Shown piece after piece: positions 38,345 to 47,011 of a stretch of DNA of 64,000 bases. Position 1 is the stretch's first letter; the number at the start of each line of letters is the position of its first letter. A model generated the notes under the pieces. It ran no database searches. It was not told where the DNA came from and saw only the letters and a list, made by a program, of their open reading frames with translations. The translations under genes were made by a program, and so were the position numbers. The DNA is from an uncultured bacterium (GTDB lineage: Bacteria; Verrucomicrobiota; Lentisphaeria; Victivallales; UBA1829): contig CACZEK010000008.1 of the NCBI GenBank assembly GCA_902780135.1, positions 39,554 through 103,553 of the forward strand, written 5' to 3'.

Positions 38345-39127
38345 ATGCTGAAACTGAAACACAAAAGCGTCGTCCGGAGCAGGGATTCCGGCGGGGCCTC
38401 CTACCGCGAGATCTACTACGGCACACGCGAAGAGGTGGAGGGACAAAGCGCAAAGCTGATGATCGGCGACCGGGACAAGACGGGCGAATACGAACTTGTC
38501 TCCTGGCGCACGCGTCAGGTCGGCGGCCCGGTCTACGAGATCGAACTTGTCTGGGAAAACCTGAATGCCGGATGCAATCTGCGTTTCCTGATCGGGAGAC
38601 ACGGCCCGAAGGAGCACATGCTGGACGTGAGCGTCATGGCGGTGCCTCTGGAACGCCACCCCGACTACAGGACGAACTGGAATTACTGCCTCGCGGCAAA
38701 GGGAACGGACGAGACGCCGGGATGGTGGGCGACGGCAACGGACCCCGTTCTGAGCGCGGAACGGCGCACAAGCTACCGCTGGGTCAAATCGCCGCAGGCA
38801 GTCTCCTCGCTCGGGGAAGCGTGGCATCTGCTGAAGATGCCGGTCATGAACAGCGAAACGTGGCTGATGCCGAGCTACACCATCACGGAGTTCAGCCGGC
38901 ACTGCACGCTGCGGGACGCCTCGTGGGCCGCCGCCGCATGCGCCGGGAAGATCTGCACGCCCGCACTCGGCGACTTCGGCGCGAACGTGACGAACTGGCT
39001 GAACCTCGGCGGACAGATCCATCCGGACGGACGCCGCTACATCGCGAAGGTCATTTACAAGGGGTCTCCCGATCCGGCGGGCTGGAACAGCACCCTGTAC
39101 GAATCCGCGGAGGAGGACGGCGCATGA
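38345..39127 (+). CDS. Unknown island protein, 260 residues
   Basis: The gene has GGGAGA upstream of an ATG 16 bases after the small coiled-coil gene. It has an N-terminal beta-rich part (YREIYYGTREEVEGQSAKLMIGD, YEIELVWENLNAGCNLRFLIG) and many Trp residues (NWNYC, PGWWATATD, ASWAAAACAG). No transmembrane segment or known phage motif is visible. It overlaps the next gene by four bases. It is perhaps a structural protein in place of a tail component. Confidence 0.7.
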   Translation: MLKLKHKSVVRSRDSGGASYREIYYGTREEVEGQSAKLMIGDRDKTGEYELVSWRTRQVGGPVYEIELVWENLNAGCNLRFLIGRHGPKEHMLDVSVMAVPLERHPDYRTNWNYCLAAKGTDETPGWWATATDPVLSAERRTSYRWVKSPQAVSSLGEAWHLLKMPVMNSETWLMPSYTITEFSRHCTLRDASWAAAACAGKICTPALGDFGANVTNWLNLGGQIHPDGRRYIAKVIYKGSPDPAGWNSTLYESAEEDGA

Positions 39128-39696
39128 TCGTTCCGAGACTGGAATCGGGGGAGAATCTTTTCGAGGTCCTCCGAGAAAAATTCAATGCGCTGGCAGACGC
39201 CGTGGAACAGCTCGACAAGCTCGCCTCCGCCACGCCGCTGCTGGACATCGTCGACGCCGGCGCGGGCAAACTCATCCGCTGGAACGGCCCGGACCCCGGA
39301 ACGGAGGGGGCGGCTCCGGCCGAACCCGCCGCCGTTCCGATGTATGCCGGCGCGTTTGCCGTGAAACTCGTCGGCGGGACTTCCGCAAGGGTTTACAACG
39401 CCGCCCTCCCCGACGGGGAATACGCGGGCGAAATCCGCATCGGAAACATCATCCACGACATGCCCGCCGGAACGCTTCCGGTCGTGCCGGGGACCGCCGC
39501 CGACGTCTTCCTGACCGTGCACTACGATGCCGAAGCGGCCAGCCCGGCTCTGGTGTACGGTTTCGCCAAGACGCTGTCCGAATCCGTCACCGGAGTTCAG
39601 GGCTGGTATAAAAAGCTGGCGCACGTAAGCGCAACCGGAACCGTGACGCAACTCCATCTGGGCGGCGACATCGAGATCAGCGGGAGATGGATCTGA
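39124..39696 (+). CDS. Unknown island protein, 190 residues
   Basis: ATG at 39124 overlaps the preceding stop (ATGA). An N-terminal helix (LFEVLREKFNALADAVEQLDKL) could trimerise. A beta-rich domain follows (AGAFAVKLVGGTSARVYNAALPDGEYAGEIRIG). It resembles the layout of small phage spike or fibre-base proteins, but no family can be named. It is translationally coupled on both sides. Confidence 0.65.
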   Translation: MIVPRLESGENLFEVLREKFNALADAVEQLDKLASATPLLDIVDAGAGKLIRWNGPDPGTEGAAPAEPAAVPMYAGAFAVKLVGGTSARVYNAALPDGEYAGEIRIGNIIHDMPAGTLPVVPGTAADVFLTVHYDAEAASPALVYGFAKTLSESVTGVQGWYKKLAHVSATGTVTQLHLGGDIEISGRWI

Positions 39697-40820
39697 TGAG
39701 CTTGTGGGACGACTATCATCTGAACGATCCGGCGTTCTGCACGCCGCTTCCGGTGATGCGCGGGCTGGTGTCCGCGCTCTGCGAACGCCGGGAGGCCGTG
39801 GATTCCGAATTCCACGCGAGCTGCACGTCGTCCGGCGCCTCCGCGGTCGTCGAAAACCGTCTGGCGCACATCCTCGGCGGGGAATGGTACGACGACGCCG
39901 ACCTACGGGAGATCCCTTTCCGGAAGATCAGGAAAGAATATGCCTACGACGAAATATGGGGCTGCGAACGGAATCTTTCGTTCATGCACGTATTCGATGC
40001 GTTTCTCATCCACACGCTGGAGGCGCATTCCGAGGTCATGGGGTACGGGACGCGGCAATTCACGGACAGCGCGGGAAGCACGGTTTACGGATCGCCGGAA
40101 GACCTCGCATCCGCATTGTCCGAAAGACTGATCGCGCCGGATACCGTCCCGGCAGGAAGCTCGTCCGGCGCGGTTGACGCGGACGGCACGCTCCAGGTCT
40201 GCCTGAACGCCGCATGGGCCGCACAGCGCATGAGGATGCTGAAGCTGCTCCGCCGCGTCAGGGTCGTCAGCGGCGGCTTTACGATGCGTTATGCGGCAGC
40301 GCTCGGGGACCTGCACAGCTACGGCGCGTCCCCGCAGGACGCATACGACGCGATCCCGTCATGGAGCCTCGCCGACACAGGCTTCGCCGGATGGGAAACC
40401 CCGATGGGATGCCGGGTGGAATACCGGTACACCGGGTTTGACGACCCGGATGAACGCTGGACCATCCATTCCGCCCGGGAGATCGCGCAAATCGTGCCGG
40501 ACCACCGGGGCTGCCTGGCGGCATCCGCCGGGTTTCTCCGGTTCGGCGCCGTCGACCTGCGGGAACGGGACGAAACCGGGACTCCGCAGGAAGACGGGAT
40601 CAACACATATGTTTTCGATCCGCTCTGCACATCCGTATCGTCCGGCGCAAACACGCTCCCCCTGAGCAGCGGCGTCTTCGCTTCATGGGGATACGGAACG
40701 GCATCTGCCGTCGGCGGCTCCGGCACGGCGCCGGGCGATTACATCCGGGGCTGGCAGGCCCAAAACGTCGAAGTCGTTTACGACTACGAATCAAATTTCA
40801 ACTTCAAACAAGGGGAATGA
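39696..40820 (+). CDS. Unknown island protein, 374 residues
   Basis: ATG at 39696 overlaps the previous stop (TGATG) and has GGGAG 9 bases upstream; an ATG at 39687 is also possible but sits directly on that GGGAG. The sequence is mixed alpha/beta with an early helix-rich part (PVMRGLVSALCERREAVDSEF) and a late beta-rich part. A stretch AAWAAQRMRMLKLLRRVRVVS is strongly basic. I see no portal, tape-measure or enzyme motif. It lies directly before the fibre-like gene and may anchor it. Confidence 0.65.
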   Translation: MSLWDDYHLNDPAFCTPLPVMRGLVSALCERREAVDSEFHASCTSSGASAVVENRLAHILGGEWYDDADLREIPFRKIRKEYAYDEIWGCERNLSFMHVFDAFLIHTLEAHSEVMGYGTRQFTDSAGSTVYGSPEDLASALSERLIAPDTVPAGSSSGAVDADGTLQVCLNAAWAAQRMRMLKLLRRVRVVSGGFTMRYAAALGDLHSYGASPQDAYDAIPSWSLADTGFAGWETPMGCRVEYRYTGFDDPDERWTIHSAREIAQIVPDHRGCLAASAGFLRFGAVDLRERDETGTPQEDGINTYVFDPLCTSVSSGANTLPLSSGVFASWGYGTASAVGGSGTAPGDYIRGWQAQNVEVVYDYESNFNFKQGE

Positions 40821-40821
40821 T

Positions 40822-43437
40822 ATGCAGGACATTGTTTTTTACGCAGCCGCAAATGAAAAAAACAGAAGGGTCCGGGACTATTCGAACATGCGCGGCTCGG
40901 AAGCGCCGGTCCTGACGCTCGGGAGCGCCGTGTGTCTGCGGATGAGGCTGTTCAAGGAAATCGAAGACGCCACGCCGTATCCGATCGACTCTCTCAACGG
41001 CATCGTGTGCTGGCAATGGAGCATGGACGCCGATTTCGACCGGAGCACGGCATGCAAGCTTGTCGCGGACACGGGCGCCATCTCCGTTCACACCGTGACC
41101 GACACGATCAAGGGCGAAACCATGAATTTCACGGAATTCGTGATCCCGATTTCCAACATGAATACGCAGGAGCTCACCGCCTGGCTCGGCAACGCGGAAA
41201 CAAAAACCGGACTGATCGGGGAGCTCGTCGGATACGACGGCGAAGGACATACCGCATTCGTGCTTCTGGTAAAGGACTTCACGGTCCAGAACCGTTTGAC
41301 GGGATCCGGCGAGCCGACCGCGGTCGACCAGGAGTACCTGACCCGGACGCAGGCGGAATCCCTGATTCAGACGGCGGTGTCGGCAACGTTCGAGGGGAAA
41401 CAGGACAAGCTGACCTCCGCCAACGCGGGAACCGGCATTTCCATCTCTTCCAACGGAACGATCAGCGCGGACAATATCCCGCAGAGCGCAATCTCCGGGC
41501 TGACGGCGTCGCTGGCCGCCAAACAGGACATCATCTCCGCGGGCGACCTGATGGAATTGTCCGGGAGCGCCCTCAACCGCAAACGGTACATGAACATCGT
41601 CCCCGAAAACCAGATCGCGGGACGCACCGTCGTCATCGACGGGACTACGGCAAACGCACTGGTGCTGGAGCCCGGCAACGCCTACAGGATCAACGCGGTC
41701 TCGGCGCAGAAATGGATCGCGACCACGGCGGAGTTCAAGGAGACCCAGGGCCAGTGGGGGCTGGAAAGCCATATCGAACTCTTTACGGCAGGCACGGGAT
41801 TTGTCCGCACCGACAGCAATGTCTTCCTCGCAAACGCACTTGAGCCCGACGCCGTGAACAACTGCGTCGTGCGGTTCCACGACGGCAGGGCGATCATCGA
41901 CGTGGAGGACCATATCGCGGGCTGCATCGTTATCAACGCCGGCACGTCCGGCGAAGGTTCTCTCGCCTGTGCGCTCACCAGCGCAGGGCAGGAATATATC
42001 GCATTCGACGCCTCGCTGAACGGAACCGCCATCGACCTCTCCGGCTCCACGGCCAACGGAGTGAAGCACGTCGTGGGCAACGGCTACACGGGCACGGTCA
42101 TTACCGGGAACGTCGACTGCGGCACGAGCAATTTCACGGTCGCGAATCTCGCCCTCTCCAACGTTGGCGTCATTGGGGGCGTGATGACGTTCAGCGACGC
42201 TTTCATCCCGCCCGGCTCGACCGTTTCCGTGAACGGCGGCGGGCTTGCGATCGAGAATGTCACGGGCGCGGGCAGCGCCAGCGTGATCGACCTCGGTGGA
42301 AACGCCGTGTCCGGGAACGGGACTTTTTCCAGCGTTTCTCTTGGCGGCGGGACCTTCGCATCCGGCGCGCTGGAAGCGCGCGGCGGCGCCGCGATTTCCC
42401 TCGACATGAGTTCCGGCACATCGCTCTCCCTCGCCGGAATCAATACGATCGGGCTTGTTTCCGGTTCTTCCGCTGAAGTTTTTGTTTCTTCCGGCGCGAT
42501 CATTGATTTGACCGGAAACAAGAACGCCGAACCAATTGCTCCGGGTGGCGCCATCACCTTCGCTCCGGGCGGGGCGACCGTGTATCCGTCCCAGGGCTTG
42601 GCAAGCGCGTACACGCTCGACGGCATCGTTCTTCCGGCGGGCGCGAAGCTCTCGAATGTGGCGAAGGTTGCTCTGCACGGCACGCATATTGTCCTTTCCA
42701 GCGGCACGACCGCCGGCGCAAGCGGATGTATCATCAGCGGCGGCCGCGCGGATTCCGGCGGCGCGTTCGTCATTCCGGACGGCGCGGCCCTCGTTTTGTC
42801 CGGTTGCGAGGTCACGGGGAACGTCGCCACAGCCACATCGGGCGGCGGCGGAGGCATCTACTGCAACGGACAGCTGACGCTCTCGAAATGCTACCTCCAT
42901 GCAAACACGGCGTCGGGCGGGGCGGGCAGAGGGCCCGACCTTTTGATCCAGTCCGCAAACGCAAGGGTGGACGCCTGCGATTGCAGGATCGGCAGGATGA
43001 CTACCCGCGACAACGGCACCGTTGCCCTTCACGGGTCCAATTCCCTGATCATTCTCAACGGCGGCGTCTCCGGCAAGCTTATCGTCACGCCCGGCGCGAC
43101 CCTTGACCTGACCAGCGCTACGGAGAGCATTAATCCCGGCTCCGGCGTTACGCTCTCGGCAGGTTCGGCAACCGAAAAAGTCACCGTCATCGGAAGCGGG
43201 GGGCAATCGCGCACCTTCGAAGATTCCGTCATTTCCGGAACATCCATTTCCAAAATCGGAGCAATCTACGGCGCGACGATAACCGATGTCCCGGGCCCCG
43301 ACTATTATCTCACCTACACGACCGATAACGGAGCCACTTCCAATACGGTTTACCTGAACGATACGGCTCCCACGTACGTCTCCGCTGAATTCGGAAGTTC
43401 GGCCGGCGCGCTCAGCGTGTTCAAGAGCAACTCGTAA
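40822..43437 (+). CDS. Large beta-helical fibre/adhesin-like protein
   Basis: A protein of 871 residues, starting one base after the previous stop. The N-terminal ~150 residues form a distinct domain (LTLGSAVCLRMRLFKEIEDATPYPIDS), a likely attachment part. A helical stalk with repeated AAKQD-type steps (ATFEGKQDKLTSA, SLAAKQDIISAG) follows, as in phage fibres. From ~390 on there are short Gly/Ser/Val/Ile strands typical of right-handed beta-helices (GCIISGGRADSGGAFVIPDG, GGGGGIYCNG). No signal peptide is visible. It probably binds a surface polysaccharide or is displayed on the particle. GC content drops in the beta-helix part, a sign of exchange. Confidence 0.75.
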   Translation: MQDIVFYAAANEKNRRVRDYSNMRGSEAPVLTLGSAVCLRMRLFKEIEDATPYPIDSLNGIVCWQWSMDADFDRSTACKLVADTGAISVHTVTDTIKGETMNFTEFVIPISNMNTQELTAWLGNAETKTGLIGELVGYDGEGHTAFVLLVKDFTVQNRLTGSGEPTAVDQEYLTRTQAESLIQTAVSATFEGKQDKLTSANAGTGISISSNGTISADNIPQSAISGLTASLAAKQDIISAGDLMELSGSALNRKRYMNIVPENQIAGRTVVIDGTTANALVLEPGNAYRINAVSAQKWIATTAEFKETQGQWGLESHIELFTAGTGFVRTDSNVFLANALEPDAVNNCVVRFHDGRAIIDVEDHIAGCIVINAGTSGEGSLACALTSAGQEYIAFDASLNGTAIDLSGSTANGVKHVVGNGYTGTVITGNVDCGTSNFTVANLALSNVGVIGGVMTFSDAFIPPGSTVSVNGGGLAIENVTGAGSASVIDLGGNAVSGNGTFSSVSLGGGTFASGALEARGGAAISLDMSSGTSLSLAGINTIGLVSGSSAEVFVSSGAIIDLTGNKNAEPIAPGGAITFAPGGATVYPSQGLASAYTLDGIVLPAGAKLSNVAKVALHGTHIVLSSGTTAGASGCIISGGRADSGGAFVIPDGAALVLSGCEVTGNVATATSGGGGGIYCNGQLTLSKCYLHANTASGGAGRGPDLLIQSANARVDACDCRIGRMTTRDNGTVALHGSNSLIILNGGVSGKLIVTPGATLDLTSATESINPGSGVTLSAGSATEKVTVIGSGGQSRTFEDSVISGTSISKIGAIYGATITDVPGPDYYLTYTTDNGATSNTVYLNDTAPTYVSAEFGSSAGALSVFKSNS

Positions 43438-43458
43438 CCTCGGACAAGGAGAACGAAC

Positions 43459-43896
43459 ATGAAACACTACTACGACACGAACGGAAACGAATTCCCCGCC
43501 CCGCCCGACCCGTTCCGCGGGCGGAGCCCCATGCGCAAGCCGGACGGAAGCTACGACGACGAGGCGTTCGTTCAGATGGGCGGCGCGATCACGGAGGACG
43601 GCGAGCCCTCGCCGGAAGAAGAGTTCGCCGCGTCCGCCGCAAAGTTCCGCGCTCTCTGCGATGAGATCGGCGCGTTCATCGGGGATCCGTCCTTCACGGG
43701 CGGGTTCGAGGAAGTCACCGCATTCCAGAACAGCCGCGCCGCCCAAAACAACCCGATAACGGCGCATGCCCTCGCGCTGCGGTGGGCGGAGCTGAACGAA
43801 GAGTGCAAGTACAAGGGCTCGAAGTCCGGGCTGGGCCAGCCGGAATGGTTTTACCGCTGCTGGGAACTCGCGGCGGAGGAGAGGCCGGAAGCATGA
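43459..43896 (+). CDS. Unknown island protein, 145 residues
   Basis: AAGGAG precedes the ATG. The sequence is acidic with a Pro-rich start (FPAPPDPFRGRSPMRKPDG) and two helices (EEEFAASAAKFRALCDEIGAF, ALALRWAELNEECKY). No family recognised; the size and place after a fibre gene recall fibre-assembly chaperones, which is only a guess. It overlaps the next gene by four bases. Confidence 0.65.
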   Translation: MKHYYDTNGNEFPAPPDPFRGRSPMRKPDGSYDDEAFVQMGGAITEDGEPSPEEEFAASAAKFRALCDEIGAFIGDPSFTGGFEEVTAFQNSRAAQNNPITAHALALRWAELNEECKYKGSKSGLGQPEWFYRCWELAAEERPEA

Positions 43897-44282
43897 CCCC
43901 GTCCCGTGCCAATTTCCTGCGCGCGTTCTGCGGCGAGTTCGGTGCGTTCGCCCCGGAATCGTTCTGGCTGGCGTCCGAATCCGGGCTCGCCGCCGCATGC
44001 AACGGCGTCGGGCCGGACCGCTGGCCCGCCTGTCTCCGCCGCATGCTCACATGGCTGCTCCGGCCGCTGGAAGCGTCCTCCGTCATTCACGACTGGGAGT
44101 ATTCCCTGCCTGAAAAGACGTTCCGTTCGTTTACGGCGGCAAACACCCGTCTCGCCGCAAACGTCATGCTTGAGGCCGTCTACGACTGTCGGCCCGCCTG
44201 CATGGCGGCGGGAATCCTCGCCGCGCTGCTGTGCCAGATCTTCGGCTGGCACGCATACAGGACCGGGAGGGCGCGCCCGTGA
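43893..44282 (+). CDS. Small membrane protein with HDxxY motif
   Basis: A protein of 129 residues; ATG at 43893 overlaps the previous stop. Residues ~63-85 read SSVIHDWEYSLPEKTFRSFT and then AANTRLAANVML. The HDxxY followed by a later A(N/D) resembles phospholipase A2-like and DUF1353 phage proteins, with Asn in place of the second Asp. A hydrophobic C-terminal helix (ACMAAGILAALLCQIFGW) would anchor it in a membrane. It may act on host or cell envelope. Enzymatic activity is unproved. Confidence 0.6.
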   Translation: MTPSRANFLRAFCGEFGAFAPESFWLASESGLAAACNGVGPDRWPACLRRMLTWLLRPLEASSVIHDWEYSLPEKTFRSFTAANTRLAANVMLEAVYDCRPACMAAGILAALLCQIFGWHAYRTGRARP

Positions 44283-44509
44283 CAGACCAGGACAAAAACG
44301 AGATCGCCGCCATCTTCACCGACATCCTCGCCTCGTACGACCACGGCTGTCCGAACGGGATCGACGCGAAAACGGCGGACACCCTGCGCACGATCGCCGA
44401 GGCGTTCCAGACAGGGCGGAAAACCGCGCTGAAAGCGTTCGTCACGCTCGCGATCGGGGCGGTCTGCGCCGCCGTGCTCGCCGGAGCGAAGGAACTGTTT
44501 AACAAGTAA
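44279..44509 (+). CDS. Small C-tail-anchored membrane protein (holin-size)
   Basis: A protein of 76 residues from GTG at 44279, overlapping the previous stop by four bases. One transmembrane helix near the C-terminus (LKAFVTLAIGAVCAAVLAG). The size and single helix suit a holin or a membrane adaptor, but no family motif is visible. It is coupled to the HDxxY protein before it and followed by a lipoprotein. Confidence 0.6.
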   Translation: MTDQDKNEIAAIFTDILASYDHGCPNGIDAKTADTLRTIAEAFQTGRKTALKAFVTLAIGAVCAAVLAGAKELFNK

Positions 44510-44527
44510 TCTCAAAAGGAGCTCAAC

Positions 44528-44938
44528 ATGAATCGTTTCGTCTTGTTTCACGCGGTCATCGCCGCGATGACTCTCTTCACCGGGTGCTCCGGCGTCAACA
44601 CCGCGCTCGGCGGACTCGCCGAGAAATCCCTGTCCGGCAGCGGCACGGTCGCCATCCAGCGCGTCGGCGTCGACCCGGACACCGCCGCGCCCGTGCTGAA
44701 GAGCACCATCATCACAGGCGACTACGCGAGCGCGCCGGAGGGGACCTACGCGCTTCAGTACCGCAGCAGGACCGCGCCGGGCATCTTCAATTCCGCCGCA
44801 GTCTCGCACGAGGTCACGATCAACTACATCGGGACCGCCGACCGCCTGGAGGACGCCGTCGGGCTCGTCCGCGCCGAACTCGAAGAAACCCCCCGATACA
44901 CCATTGGAAACGCCGCATCCGGCACGACCGGAGAGTGA
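44528..44938 (+). CDS. Lipoprotein at the end of the island
   Basis: A protein of 136 residues with AAAGGAG upstream. The signal sequence ends in the lipobox LFTGC (Cys at residue 20), so it is lipid-anchored. The mature part is short and beta-rich (GTVAIQRVGVDPDTAAPVLKS, AVSHEVTINYIGTADRLED). No family recognised. With the two genes before it, it forms an envelope trio that resembles the place, though not the sequence, of lysis cassettes. A terminator follows at once. Confidence 0.7.
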   Translation: MNRFVLFHAVIAAMTLFTGCSGVNTALGGLAEKSLSGSGTVAIQRVGVDPDTAAPVLKSTIITGDYASAPEGTYALQYRSRTAPGIFNSAAVSHEVTINYIGTADRLEDAVGLVRAELEETPRYTIGNAASGTTGE

Positions 44939-44953
44939 ACGTTTCCGCATCTT

Positions 44954-44996
44954 GCCGCCGGGCAGGAGCTTAAAGCTCACCCGGCGGCTTTTTTTG
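44954..44996 (+). terminator. Strong terminator closing the capsid-gene island
   Basis: GCCGCCGGG and CCCGGCGGC form a perfect 9-bp stem with a 17-base loop, followed by a long T run. It ends transcription of the island and separates it from the oxygen-defence operon. Confidence 0.92.
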
Positions 44997-45027
44997 TTTT
45001 TCTTCCCCCCTTTTCCGCATTGGGGGC

Positions 45028-45056
45028 TTGCATTTTCCGTGCCCCGGGGATACATT
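45028..45056 (+). promoter_or_regulatory. Probable promoter of the oxygen-defence operon
   Basis: TTGCAT (45028-45033), a 17-base spacer and TACATT (45051-45056), ~85 bases before the desulfoferrodoxin start. Confidence 0.55.
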
Positions 45057-45147
45057 ATGGAGACGATCACGGGCGTGTTCGTCGTCCGGGCGGATCCGCC
45101 GTCCGGGACGGCGCGTCCGAACCTTCAAAAATCCGAGGGGGACTATC

Positions 45148-45552
45148 ATGATGAAAGAACCGAACACGATCTGGAAATGCACCGAATGCGGCATTGTTTT
45201 CGAAGCGCTTCAGCCCTGCGAAAAAGGCGACGACTGCATCCCCGCCTGCTGCGGACGCGGAATGACCCGCATGCTGGAGAACCGGTCCGACGGCGCAGGA
45301 GAAAAGCATGTCCCGGTGGCCGCGCCGCACGACGAATGGCGCACGAAGGTCACGGTCGGCGCGGTGGCGCATCCGATGCTGGAGGCGCACTACATCCAGT
45401 GGATCGAGGTCGTCGACGGCGACATGGTCTGTCGCAAGTACCTGAAGCCGGGCGACGCCCCGGAAGCCGTCTTCCCCGTCAAATACCGCAGCGGCCTCAT
45501 CCTCCGCGAATACTGCAATCTCCACGGCCTCTGGGCTTTCACTATCCCGTAA
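45148..45552 (+). CDS. Desulfoferrodoxin-type superoxide reductase
   Basis: A protein of 134 residues; GAGGGG lies before the ATG at 45148. The N-terminal rubredoxin-like iron site has WKCTECGIVFEAL and ACCGRGM. The superoxide-reducing Fe(His)4Cys site is seen as EKHVPV, VGAVAHPMLEAHYIQWIEV and REYCNLHGLWAF. It reduces superoxide to peroxide without making oxygen, as in strict anaerobes. It is followed by its likely electron and oxygen partners FprA and rubredoxin. Confidence 0.95.
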   Translation: MMKEPNTIWKCTECGIVFEALQPCEKGDDCIPACCGRGMTRMLENRSDGAGEKHVPVAAPHDEWRTKVTVGAVAHPMLEAHYIQWIEVVDGDMVCRKYLKPGDAPEAVFPVKYRSGLILREYCNLHGLWAFTIP

Positions 45553-45600
45553 ACACAAATCACACGCAACATACCCTCACGAAAGGACACCTGCACGATT

Positions 45601-46806
45601 ATGATGAAAGCGATCCGGATCTCCCCCAAAGTCTGGTGGGTCGGCGCCATCGACTGGCAGCTCAAGGAATTCCACGGCTACACCACACGCCGCGGCTCCA
45701 CCTACAACGCCTTCCTCATCATGGACCGGAAGATCACGCTCGTCGACACGGTCAAGGCTCCGTTCTTCGGCGAGATGATGGAGCGCATCGCCTCCGTCGT
45801 CGACCCCGCGAAGATCGACGTGATCGTCTCCAACCACGCCGAAATGGACCACTCCGGCTCCCTGCCCGAAACGATCGCACGCGTGAACCCGTCCGCCGTC
45901 TACGCCTCCACCCTCGGCGTGAAGGCGCTCGAAGCCCATTTCCACGATCTCGCCGGAAAGATCGCGCCCGTCAAGAGCGGCGACGCCATCGAGCTGGGCG
46001 AATCCTCGCTCAAATTCGTCGAGACACGCATGCTCCACTGGCCGGACAGCATGTTCTCCTACCTCACCGGAGACAACATCCTCTTCTCCCAGGACGGCTT
46101 CGGCATGCACTACGCGGTGTCCAAAATCTTCGCCGACGAAAACGACCTCCCGACCATGCGCGAGGAAGCCGAACGCTACTACGCGAACATCCTCCTGCCC
46201 TACTCCCCGCAGGTCCTGAAGCTCCTCGACGCCTTCCCCGGACTCGGACTCGACGTCGCGGTCATCGCGCCCGACCACGGCCCGCTCTGGCGCGGCGGCA
46301 TGCTGGGCACGCCGCTCGCGTGGTACAAGGAGTTCGCCGAACAGGCGGTCACGCCGAACGCCCTCGTGCTGTACGACACCATGTGGCACAGCACCGAAAA
46401 AATGGCGTTCGCGGTCGCCGACGCCATCCGCGAGACCGGATGCGGCGTCCAGGTCCTCTGCCTCGCCTCCTGCACCCGCAGCGACGCCGCGGCCGCCATG
46501 CTGAAGGCTTCCGCCCTCGTCGTCGGCTCCCCCACCATCAACAACGACCTCTACCCCCGCACGGCGGACGTCCTCACCTACCTCCGCGGCCTCCGCCCCA
46601 AGAACATGGTCGGCGCGGCGTTCGGCTCCTTCGGCTGGAGCGGCGAATCCGTCGCGAAGATCGAGGAATACCTGAAGGGTGCGGGCGTCGAGCTCGTCGC
46701 CCCCGGCCTGAAGGTCAAATACGTTCCCACTGCGGCGGCGCTGGACCAGTGCGCGGCCCTCGGCAAAGCCGTCGGCGACGCGCTCCTCGCGCGCTCCGCT
46801 CAATAA
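45601..46806 (+). CDS. A-type flavoprotein (FprA/rubredoxin:oxygen oxidoreductase)
   Basis: A protein of 401 residues, GAAAGGA upstream. The metallo-beta-lactamase domain carries the di-iron motif NHAEMDHSGS, then MLHWPDSMFSYL and APDHGPLWRGG. The C-terminal flavodoxin domain binds FMN through LYDTMWHSTEKMA. It reduces oxygen to water (or nitric oxide to nitrous oxide) with electrons from rubredoxin, encoded next. It is a key defence of anaerobes against brief air exposure. Confidence 0.95.
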   Translation: MMKAIRISPKVWWVGAIDWQLKEFHGYTTRRGSTYNAFLIMDRKITLVDTVKAPFFGEMMERIASVVDPAKIDVIVSNHAEMDHSGSLPETIARVNPSAVYASTLGVKALEAHFHDLAGKIAPVKSGDAIELGESSLKFVETRMLHWPDSMFSYLTGDNILFSQDGFGMHYAVSKIFADENDLPTMREEAERYYANILLPYSPQVLKLLDAFPGLGLDVAVIAPDHGPLWRGGMLGTPLAWYKEFAEQAVTPNALVLYDTMWHSTEKMAFAVADAIRETGCGVQVLCLASCTRSDAAAAMLKASALVVGSPTINNDLYPRTADVLTYLRGLRPKNMVGAAFGSFGWSGESVAKIEEYLKGAGVELVAPGLKVKYVPTAAALDQCAALGKAVGDALLARSAQ

Positions 46807-46836
46807 CCACGTCCGAAACAGAAAGGAATCTCCGTC

Positions 46837-46995
46837 ATGAAAAAGTATGTTTGCAGCGTCTGCGGTTATGTCTATGATCCCGAAGTCGGCGATCCCGACA
46901 GCGGAATCGCGCCCGGAACCGCCTGGGAAGACGTCCCGGAAGACTGGGTCTGCCCCGTCTGCGGCGTTTCCAAGTCCGATTTCAACCCGGAATAA
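46837..46995 (+). CDS. Rubredoxin
   Basis: A protein of 52 residues with GAAAGGA 10 bases before [17 protein letters not shown] and [13 protein letters not shown] give the Cys4 iron site; the aromatic core (Tyr, Trp) is conserved. It is a one-electron carrier for the FprA oxidase and possibly for desulfoferrodoxin, both encoded just upstream. Confidence 0.97.
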   Translation: MKKYVCSVCGYVYDPEVGDPDSGIAPGTAWEDVPEDWVCPVCGVSKSDFNPE

Positions 46996-47011
46996 TAACC
47001 GTCGTACCAGT

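Noticed and set aside
40804..43998. A 1064-codon minus-strand frame opposite the fibre gene
   Set aside because: Arg/Gly-rich, no ribosome-binding logic, antisense to the co-directional island operon.
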